A stretch of 64,000 bases of DNA from Aradus depressus. Taxonomy: Eukaryota > Arthropoda > Insecta > Hemiptera > Aradidae. Under the pieces are notes generated by a model. That model did no database searches and was not told where the DNA came from. It was given only the letters and a program-made list of their open reading frames with translations. Location of the stretch: contig OY759217.1 in the NCBI GenBank assembly GCA_963662175.1, positions 18,664,562-18,728,561 on the forward strand, in the 5' to 3' direction. Shown in pieces: positions 47,601 through 59,600 of the stretch. The position numbers and the translations under genes are program-made. Numbering within the stretch: position 1 is the first letter of the stretch; each line of letters opens with the position of its first letter.

Positions 47601-50600
47601 AAAAAATATATATATATATATATATAACAATGTCACTTGATGGGAGAAGCCAGCCAGCGCTGACACTCCCTCGAAAATCAATTTTCATCATTCACTATCC
47701 TCAGAGAGAAGATCAGGAGGCCACCTCCTGGCCAAGCGGTGGGGAGAACTGTCGGGATGGGAATGAGAGGAAAGGTCTTATGCGAGGGTATTTGAATAGG
47801 AAGAAAGGTTTCTGTGGAATGATTGGAATCGGGATTGAATTAATTCATTGACAGTGGTAATACTGAGATCTCTGTGCAGGACTTTATTGGTGACATAGAA
47901 AGGAGCGTTGACAATTAGAAGGAGGCGTTTGGAATTGAATGCTTGGATACGATTGATGTTGGATTGTTCAGCTGTTTCAGTCTGTAGGTCCAAATGGACG
48001 TATAATGGTCTTGTAAATCTTAAGTTTGTTGTTAGTAGTCAGTTTTGATTTTGGTCCAAATAGTCGACGTAACAGTCCGTATCTTCGATTCAGTTCTTGT
48101 CGTTTAAGTCGTGTATGTGGGTTACACGTGTCTACTGTCCAGGTAAAACCCGAAATAGCGAATTTGGTTTGAAGAGGAAATCAATAGGTATGTTGTTAAC
48201 GATGACGGGAGGACAGGATCTGTTATTATCATAAATTTATCTTTTTTCTAACCGAAACGGTATTACGAGATTTTTCCTAACTCAAGAAATGTTACTTATT
48301 TCTCCTTGAACTTTTGTTTAGTTAGTCAGCTAAACATGACTTCAGTGCAAATTATGAGTTAAAAAATGATAATTATAATAGCAAGGATTTTATTACGATT
48401 GCCTCAACAAGTATTGCTTTTTTTTAATGTGTCAGTTCACTAATTCATATGCGATGGAAGGTATTGTGAAGTTATTTTTCTGAACTTTAAAATTATGATT
48501 TATGCTGGATATTGTTATGGATTCAGTCCATATGTGTTAACTGGTTATTTCTTGTATTTTGTTGTAATAAAATTTATTCTGACCCGGTACAGTTCCATTT
48601 GTAACCACTTCGCTATTGGAAATGTCTTATTTTGATTTTGATCAATTGACCTGTTTTCAAAATGGCATATTTAAAAATAAGTTTCTAATGAAAAATAATG
48701 GTTGTTTGAGAATATAATTTTTCTTATGGGAGGCATCTTGGTCATTATGTTTTGTGCCTAGTAGTACTAGGTACCAGAAAACAGCACTCTAATGCCCTCA
48801 TTACTTTCAGATGTTGTTAAGACGAACGGAGAATCTTCATGGGATAACGGAGATATTGATTTGAAAAAGTCAAACGACTGTTTAAATAGAGCCTCGCAAG
48901 AACTTTCTACACAAAACTCTCAGTATACTGTCTATGAAGGTATTCTATATATTAATTTATTTTTATTTTTATATAATTCAACACAACCAGCCCATTCCTG
49001 CATCAGACACTGTCCGATATCTAGGACTTCATTTAGACAGACGTTTAACTTGGACAACTCATATCAGACTGAAACGCACAGACCTCAAAAGACGATTTGG
49101 ACGACTGAAATCAATCATCGGACGACGATCGACATTATCGCTTGAAAACAAACTTCACATTTACAACACTATACTAAAACCCATCTGGACTTACGGAATC
49201 GAGATATGGGGATCAGCCAAAAAATCAAACATACAACGCCTTCAGTCATTACAATCCATCATACTACGCCACATTGCCAATGCCCCATTTTACGTTTCCA
49301 ACCTCAACATCCCATTTATACCTTCTGTTATCAAGACACGATATCAAAATTTTCACGACAAACTCCATCATCACGCCAATCCACTTATTCTCCAATTATC
49401 CACGAACACTCTCCCCACAAACCCACCAAGACGTCTAAAGCGGGCATGGCAGAGGGACCTGCTCCAGGACTAGCTTGGACTCCTCTTCGGTCACGTACCT
49501 CAGCAGTACAGCGACACACTTGCCACAGCACATCATCACGATCACTAGTGACAAATGTTGTCGTTGTGAATATGTAAATAAATAAATAAATATAATTCAA
49601 CGGTTAAATAAGATTATAAATGTGACACTGTTCGCGAAATCATAGCTCAAGTATTTTGTTTGTTTTTGGCGGAGAAAGATCTATTTTTTAAACAATACAA
49701 AAATTACTCTCTTTATCTGAGAGTTCAAATAAGACGTTTTTTTAGAAAATCTACCTCAAATATAATATAAACAAAATTAATAATAATTTAAGAAAAATGT
49801 ATTCTAATAATGAGCTTCTTCGGGGGTTATGGCCTTCCCTAAGAAGCCAAAGAACCAGAGTTCGAATTTTAACGTCGACAGAAATGTAAACTTATATTTT
49901 GAATTATTGCCGATTACCCACACATTTTAAGAAAAGGAGGACCTATGAGTTGACTGCTAGCCGGAGCGTCCGTTATGACTTTTAACTCGTAGAAATGCCA
50001 GCAAATTGGGCTATAGGACCATTCCAACACTACTACTCTCCCTCTCTCTCAAATCTTTGTTTATGAAGATTTTAAGACAATCAGCGCAATTTCGAGAAAA
50101 TCACTGAAATTCATAAATTTATTTTCACTGAGAATAACACTCTTGATACAATTTAAACTGAACGAATAGGCAGCCAACTAAATTTACTTCGGATAAAGCC
50201 AGTTTTACTTCTGAAGGGAAAAAAAAACAATAGTTGCAGTAGTTCTATACAACGATATGTTTAGTTGGTTATTGTGACTCATGCCCGGGCTTCAACTATG
50301 AGCTCATATCCACTACTACCAGAACGACGAAAAAGCATGGTCCTGACATCGTCCAGGCTCGGGACCATCACTTAACGTACCATTCAAAGGCGTGCTCTTG
50401 TTTTGATTTTTTTAAAGATATGTTTGTATGACATACAAATAACAAGTAAATTATATTTTTAAGGCTATTAATATTATTTCATTGTTTTTATATCATTTAT
50501 TCGAAAGCCGGCCCTGACCTTTTTGTGGTCGATGTCAGGTACTCTTTATAGACCCCTACCTTAGGCAAGTTTAAACCTAGGTAGACAACATTTAGGACTC

Positions 50601-53600
50601 CCACAGTAGTCAGACTCATATCTGCCAGAGTGAGAAAAGAGTGCTCTGATAGTAGGCAATATGACTCGTAGTTAAAGCCCGGGCATGAGTCACAATTGTT
50701 AACCTATATTATTTTGCTCTCTTGTGAAATATACTCAACTAGAGTTCTGGTACTGCCTCACACATTTTTAAATTGCTATTTTTGATTCTATACTCATAAT
50801 TTTTTATAGAATTTGATTTGTCTCTTATATCGTTTTTGTGCTGTTTAATTCGCAATCAATTCGTATCTGTCTGATATATAACATATTCAGATAAAGGATT
50901 CAATGAATCATTAACTGAAGGCAAATCACACTTGAAAAGTCATCTAATCAGAACCTGTATTTCACTTATAAATGATAAATCAATCATTTAATATTAATAA
51001 TATGTTCGCCAACAACGCGAAGACGTTCGTACCGCTACACAATTATCAGCATTGTCAAAAATGTATGTTTTTTTTGTCTTTGTTAAAATTGTATTTATTA
51101 TTATTACTAGGAAAACGTTACATTTGAATATATATATATATATATTTTCACACTCTTACCTTTACAATAATTTTGTAAATCACAATCACACATTCTGTTC
51201 AAACTCATGAAAACATTTTTTTATTGGTTTTAATGTATTATTTCTTTTTAAAAAGAAAGGTTATTCAACTATATTAACTACTTCTTTCTAATAAAAACCA
51301 CGTTTGGTCTAGTTATTTTTAGATGGGATTCAGTTGACATAAATAGTACACCGGCAGACTGTCTGAATACCTTTTTTTTTTTTTAAACTTTAGTTATTCC
51401 TATTTTGTAGTGTATATAATAATTGTGGAAAATGTTGTATTTTAGTTTTAGTTGTTTATCCTGATTATTTTTGGTGAATTTCATTTTCTATAATGAAGTT
51501 TTTTTTATTAAAAAGATGAAATAGTGTTATTTTTCATTTTAATGATGTCTGCTGCTAATATTCCTCTTCCTGTACTTGAAATTGAAGAAAAGTATGCTAG
51601 AGAATATAAATTTGCAACAAGTAAGAGTACAAAAAAAATGCTGTGATTTATTGAGGACATCTTTATGCACTCAAAATGTTTATTACATTTCTTTTATACA
51701 TTTATATTTTTTTCTTAGATAAATGATGAGTTTTGCAAATAGGTTAGGTATCTTATTAACCAGACGTGCTATAAGAAATATTTGATGTAAAATGTATTTT
51801 TTAGATATCCCAACTAGCCTTAAGTGTATCGTTAGAAAGCATTATGTGAAATTCTTAAAAATGTTATTTAGTCCGTTTGTAAAGTGGTCTATATTTCCGC
51901 ACGAATATTGTTAAATTGTATTAAATACTTAGACATATCAGGAAATATATAAAGGTTCGTATAACATTTTAAGTTTATCAGCTTTTCGTTACCATTCAAG
52001 AGAAATGTGGACGACAAAGTTGTACTTCAAACTTTTGGCTAAAACCCCAACTTCTTTAGACCTATGCCTTGTCTTTGTAGACATGTTTAGTTGGACATGT
52101 CACGTGGAAAAATAAATGAATTTTTTAGGACTACAGTTATGGCATTATTCAAGCAACAAACAGGTCTCAAAACAAAATACATTTAAAAAATATATTTAGT
52201 GCTATTTGAAGATTAGTCTTTTTTTTTTATTGTCTAATGTCTAATCTGATAGAGGAAAGTGTTGGCAAATGACATGTTTTTCGTCTTTTTAAGTTTGGTT
52301 AAATTATTTTTGTCCCCAAAATTGCCCTTCACTCACGAATAAAGAGGTTTAAGGTGTCTTAATTTCACTCTTGAACGTATTTAAATTCTTCTAAGAGGCC
52401 GCAGGACCTACATCTAAAGTTCGGTCGACTTGGTCGATTTTGATTAAATTTGATCTACTCGTAATACAATCGCGCTCGTTTTGTTTACTTCGAAATTTCC
52501 TTTCGTTCTCGGGACGTTGATCTTATAAAATTTCCAACAATTTTTTTGTTCTCAGATTTGATATAGGGTCCAACATGAAGGGAGCTATAGCGATCCAAAC
52601 AATTTCAAATAGAAGTGTCTATTGTTGCACATTCTCCAAGGACACATTGCATCAGTCCAACCTTTGTCAATCAACACTATTGTAAAAATGTGACTAGTCA
52701 AATTAAGGTTCATAAATATCAGATCAAAACTAAGACCACTCTACATTAAAGTCTAAAATTTAAATAAATTTACCACAATTTTCCTAACAAATTTTTTATT
52801 TCCTTATTATTGATAGAGTAAGCCGTACAACATTTGTAGATCATTTTAAAAATCATTATTTACTCGAAATGAAATGTTTCAATGAGTCAACTAGCTTGTA
52901 CAATGTTTAAAAAAACCTCTTATAAGGAAGAGTTTTAGCGCCAGCGGTCGACTGGTTTTGGAAGGAGAGGGAAAAGTTAATTGAATAATTCGTTCTGGGG
53001 AAGTAGATTGCCGGTGATCCACCGATGACTTTTTAATATAGGTTGAGTCTGACCTGAGAAAAAGGGTGAGAGACACCCTGTATATAAATTTATATATTTC
53101 TTCAAACTATAAAATGTTTTTCAGATGGTGGTGTTGTTGCGGGTAGCGGTAGTGAAGGTAGCGGATATTATGACACTCCTGAGGGGGACCAAGTTGGGGT
53201 GGGCTCTCTGGTGGAGGTCTCAGTGAGAGGAGAGCCTCACTATGGAGTCATACGGTGGGTCGGCACTGTGCCCGGCGACCTCAGACCTCGCAGGATAGCT
53301 GGCATCGAAATGGTTCGTATAATCCTCTCATCTTGTCAGACATTCTTCTTCTTGAGGGTAGCGGGTATTATGACACTCCTGAGGGGGACCAAGTTGGCGT
53401 GGGCTCTCTGGTGGAGGTCTCAGTGAGAGGAGAGCCTCACTATGGAGTCATACGGTGGGTCGACACTGTGCCCGGCGACCTCAGACCTCGCAGGATAGCT
53501 GGCATCGAAATGGTTCGTATAATCCTCTCATCTTGTCAGACATTCTTCCTCTTGAGAGAGAGAGAGAGAGACAGGATAGACAAATGTTTTGTGAAGATGG

Positions 53601-56600
53601 CTCTAGATGTAAATTGCGGTTTACGTGGCTGCTCCTCAAACAACTGGACTTGAATGAGGGCGCTCACAGTGGAGACATTCGAAGGATTGAGCATTTTTAT
53701 TTCTCTGCGCCGGTACAATGGCGACCTCAGTATGAGTTAACCGTATTTGACTTTCTTGAGTAAGACTTTCAACATACACCTTCACAAGCTATCCTTAGAT
53801 AATATAAATGAAGCCTATTTCGATGGATCTTTCCTCGAGAAGCGCTTGTGATATCAATCTGAAATTAATATAGAGAAGTTAATCGATCTATTGGTTGGAA
53901 CCTGAATATTCATACTTACGATTTTTTTTCCATTCATAATTGATTTCTTATTGAGTTCTGATTCAAATTTGGTTATTTTTATTCAGATAATCTGTTTCGT
54001 GCGTTTTGTGTTTAAAAGTAGTTTTCTTAATGTTTTTAAGTTGTTTTGTTTTTGTTATACATCTAAAAGGTCGTTTTAGATCAGGTTATCATATTTAGAC
54101 GTTTCAGACAGTTCTAGTTTATTTTTAAATTAGACCAATGATATTTCATGGATTATTCCATATGGATTATGGATTAGGCTTTAGAAATCCTATGTTGTGA
54201 ATTGATTTGTACCTATATATTTTAGTAATCTTGTTCTTTTTGGTCTAAGGTGGTTTTTATTAGTTATTTAAAGGTTATATTTATACACTGTTGTGTTTTC
54301 TTCTCACATTTTAAATTGGTCAAGTTTTCTTTTGGACTGGCCGGATCATTAAGCGTGTACAATTGGAAAATAGATTTACTTATTATAGTGTGGATTATTT
54401 ATTAAGTCTGTGACAATATATTTGATAATTAAAATTATTGCAAGTATTATTTTTGAATAATTATTAGAATAATTATTATTGCTGTTTTTAGGAAGAAGAA
54501 CTTCCTGGATTAGGCGATGGTGCATTTAATGGAAGAAGGTACTTCCAATGCAATCCTCAAAAAGCACTTTTTGTAAATCTTAACCAATGCAGGCGAGACT
54601 CTAGATTTCATGAAAACGCAAGTAGTACTCGAAATCATCAGAAAAATGAAGGTAAAATCTTTGCAAAGTTCGCATAATACAATTGAATCTTTGATCTTTT
54701 TCCGGAAGTACAACTTTACAAATTTACAGAAACACCAAAAACTGATTTACTCCATAATAGGCATTCAGGATATTAAATTTACATTTTTATTTAACAGTAG
54801 TTAAATGAAATATTTCAACGATATTTTCAAACGCCTACGCACAATAAAAGGATATATAAACAAATGACAAATAATGTCCTTATGGGGTTTTTACACTCCA
54901 ATTGATTTGGATTTGCTCTCGACTTAATTTTTCTATCAGCCGAGCAGACTAAATGGTGTTTTTTTAATCTAATTAATACTAATTTATTTAATAGCAATGA
55001 ATGCAATTGCTACTATTAAACTTATCAATTTAATCAACATGACTATTTCTACAATAGGCAATATTAACGAAACATTGTACAGCTATTTTTCCTTTTTATA
55101 GGGATTTGATTTGTCTAAGCTGCTTCATCCAAAATGTTATATTTTCTTCACAAAATTTAATATTTTAAAATGCATATGGTAAAAGTTAAGGATTAATCAA
55201 TCCAATATAAAGTAAATTTTTTTCTTCCTTAAATGCTCCGATATATTTCGGATTACATTTCTTTCTTTTCACACCTATTTACTTCCCCAGCTATAGGAAG
55301 TATAGGGGAAGTCATGTAATCAGTCAGAAATTCGATGCGGAGTTTTCAACGGAATTTTATGTTTTCCGATCTCCAGTTTCCAAAAATACAAAAAAAAAGT
55401 TTTCTGTGCGACTGTCAACACGATAACACCCGATAGAATGAATTTATCGACACACAATTGTATATGTGTTCCCAGAAGTCTCTTAAGGACAACATCTATT
55501 AATTTTCAGTTAAATGTGCCAAAGGGAAGGGGGGGGGGGGATGAGGGAGAAGCCTCACAACAAAAACTCTAATAATTGCCTTTATGAAATTATTGACATA
55601 GAATTTCACAGAATGTTTAATATATACCTAAATTCTATATCTCATAAAGATGGCACCCATTAATTTTCTGCGAAGTCGGCCGAAGGGAAGGGGGGCTCGT
55701 CTCAAATACCGATGTAATGAATGTATCGATACAAAATTATGTATGAGGATTCAAAAGCCACTATGTAAGTAAAATATTGAGTTTTAGCCCAAACGGTCAA
55801 TTGGCTTTGGAAGGAGAGCTAAAACGTAATTGATTAATTCGTGTAGGGGAAGTACATAGCCGGTGATTCACCCACGACTTTTTAAGTAACGTAAATTCTA
55901 ATTTGTCTCGCTATAATTAGACATCGCTGACGAGAACTGATTGTTGAGAGCAAAAACCCTGGAAATACAACACTTATGGATTTTAAGCTTCATTCATAAC
56001 TTTTTTTCCCTTTCACTTATGTCAATCATCGATTCAATTGTTAACAATTTTTTTTACTGTTTGTTTTTTGTAAATCTTTTTTACAATGTATAATTTTATT
56101 ATAGATTTTGGGTTCGTGGATAGCCCAGTAATTCCCGGGGCTATACCTCCAATATCGAGAGAAGGAGATATTTCCTCCATATGCGGTAAATTCAGAGGGA
56201 TACAAGGACATCACAACTCCTGCTATTTGGACGCCACTTTATTCAGCATGTTTACCTTTACCAGGTTCTTATTAAATAATAAATATTGTTAAAATAAGGT
56301 TTGATATTTTTATAAATTGTGGATACTCTAATGAGATCTGTAAATACTGCTGCTCTATTGTTAGGTCTCCGAAAAAATGTATAAGATATTTTTAAAATTT
56401 GTTGGTATAAAACTAAATTACAATAATATTCCCTACAACCAGCTGATGACAGATTTTCAGCCTCTAATCAATACGAAATAATGTTTCTATAATACAAACT
56501 CTTAAATAACCTTGTAGATTGTCTCTCACTTCTCGAACAGATTCTTTTCTATGTCCCCAGTTTTAATTCTAAATACAGACTTCCCTTTCTTGTAGAACAT

Positions 56601-59600
56601 TATTATACCAAATATTCTTATTATTCAACCAAACCCCGGACGTTAAGAGGAGAAATCTGTTTAATCTTTTCAACATGTCTTATTGAACATTTAAAATGAG
56701 ATAAATCGTATGGTGTTATTTTTTATATGCCTCTTATTCTGTGGTTAGTTACTGTGACTAATGCCCGGGATTTAGCTACGAGGTCATACCGCTTCTTACC
56801 CGAGCGCTCTTTTGTCAGTGGTGAATAAGAGATCGACTCTACTCTGGAGACCTAAATTTTGCCTACCTAAGTTTTGCTACTTAGGGGTAACGAGCATCTG
56901 ACATCTTATAGGCTCGTGACTTCTCTTGTATTTTAGTAATCGATAAAGCAAGAAAGACCACCAATGGGGAGGTAGAGTGGTGGCATCGCGCTCTCAATGC
57001 TGCCATCAGGTGTCATGAGTCAGTCGCTTGGGAAGATTTAGAGATAACCACAGCAGAGGTGGTCTATGACCTGGGAGGTTTTTTTCGGTCCAATTTGGCC
57101 TCTGGATAGTATTGTCGAAATTTTTGTTCGAAGACTGAGGACATACATGGATCGATTTAACGTCAAGACATGGACAGAGGCACGATTTAGTGTATGCAGA
57201 ATTAGAGTAATGCAAGTATGCGTAAGGCAAGAAGAGATCAAGTGAGCCTTAGCTTCCCCGTACGGTGAACCCTTTCCTCTTATCGCAATTTACATACAGA
57301 ATTAAAGGACATTAATACGAAATTTCAATCGATCGGCTGATCCCAGTGTATTGTGTTATAAGAGGATTGGATGCTCCGTGAGGCTCGCAGCTGAAAATAA
57401 TACCGACCAGCACCTCGGATCAAGCACCAATGTGGAAGGAAGAGCTATAGCGGCCTAGCAATTATAATTATTATTTATATTAATTTAATTATATTTGATG
57501 AGATATTTTCAGTACATCATTTTGTTACAGTGTTTTCGATAGTTTGCTCTACCGACCAGCATTGCCTACTGACATGGTTCACTATGATCAGGTTCAGAAA
57601 GTCCTGAGGGAAGAAATCGTCAATCCGCTCCGAGTGAACCTCTTTGTGAGGGCAGACCGGGTGATGAAGTTGAGAACCCTTTTGGAAAAACTGTCTTCCG
57701 TTTCTGGACTCACTACGGAAGAAAAAGGTATTCATTAATTTATTTTTCCTCTCGTTCATTCATTGTTACATGAACAATTGTTTTAAATTAAAAAACTGCT
57801 CTCTATCGTAAATTTCTTTAACTACAACGTAGTACTCTTGAGAACTGATTCTTTATCAGTTTATCTACTTAATACTAGCAATAACTCAAAACGGTTATAT
57901 TTAGTAGTTTCTCCTCTTCGACTGGAGCGTATAATTATTAATATGTGAAGAACAATATTAGTAATATTGTTTCATTATTTGTGCTTATTGCGTATCTATT
58001 CAAAGATGTATGCTAGATCAGTATATTTTCATAAAACTGTTTTAGATCCAGAAGAGTTTTTGACTTCATTAGTTGCCCAGATCTTGCGAGCTGAACCCTT
58101 TCTGAAGCTCAGCTCCGGACAGGAAGCCTACCATTACCAGCTGTTTGTTGAAAAAGACGAAGCTCTTACATTCCCCACAGTCCAGCAGTTGTTTGAACAA
58201 AGTTTTTTGTCAAGTGACTTAAAATTAAAAGAGGTGAGTTGTGTAATTAGATTAAAATAAACAAAAATATATAGACTTTTAATGAAGTTTCAGGAATTCC
58301 AGAATTCAGAGATTATTCATAGATTCGCGGAGATTTTTTTCAGTTGTTTTAGTTTTTGAGAGGGATAACACCTCAAGGGTTTCTGCTCACACATTATGTG
58401 TCGATACATTCTTTCCATCGAGAGTTGTGTTCACAGACACACACAGATTTTTTTTTTTCATTTTTGGAATAAGGAAATCGGAAAACATGAAATTCCGGTG
58501 AAAAATTAACAAGGAATTTCCGACACATTACATAGCTTCCTCCGTACCTCGTATAGTTGTGGAAGCAAAGAATGTTCTATAGCTTGCATTTTCAGGGTGT
58601 TCTTTTTTTTTTTTTTTTTGGTAAATGGTCTCGCCTAATACAAGACTTCTCTATGTTAATTATAACTTAGGCAGTGAATAAATGAAGGAAAAACTGCCAT
58701 TTCAGTATACCTCGTCCCTTCCGCTCGAATTGGGAGTACACAGGGGCGTTAAAACAGACAACAAAATAAAGTACAATTCAAGAAACCTCTTTGAGTTTCA
58801 TTATCTATCGATTTCGAACTTAATATTTAATATTGGAACTCTTCATTACTAAGTAGTCGATGTTAAAACTTGGTACTCATTTTGATTATAATTTCATTAT
58901 TTAGGTGAAAATTATCGTTATTGTTAAACCTATGTTAGAATAGAGTGGTAATTGTAGATAGATAGTTGGACACTTGACAACTACCTGCCCTTCTTGTCTT
59001 AGGGGTCTCGTACAATTGTATCTAAAAATGTTTATATTTATGTTTGTTCTTGTAGGTGCCTTCTTGCCTTATTATCCAGATGCCCAGATTTGGTAAATCT
59101 TTCAAAATGTATCCCAGAATTCTTCCTTCACAACTCCTCGATGTTACAGATGTCATTGAAGATTGTACGTGTATTATTATATATTTTTAAATAGTATTTT
59201 CTTTTAACTCGTTATTTTTTATCGATTTCGAGGCTTTTACCAGTATTCTTGTTACTGTTGTAACTGTATTGCTTTAAGTTGATAATAGACATTTCGTTCG
59301 ACAAATCTCGAAATGGCATGCAGAATTTTTCGAACAATTTCGAGATAATAGCCAGTCACAATAACTATTCAACATTCAAGGCTTGCAAGATACTAAGCTG
59401 TCCAGTCATTCTACTAACATGATGAAGATGACTCATCTTTCTTATTGCGATGCTTTAATATGTAATACATTTTTAAGATTTTTTACGCTCCTCTTCCCCG
59501 CCCCAACCAGGACAAAATATGAACATTTTGGCCAATATTTAGAAGTATGTTTTAGTCTGAAGCTTACTCTGAAGATTTTAATAATTTTGATTTTGGCCAT

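Noticed and set aside
53255..53763. Plus ORFs of 132 and 102 codons over the duplicated CYLD exon
   Set aside because: They arise because the duplicated exons read through the 27-nt spacer and past the second donor. They are not independent genes.
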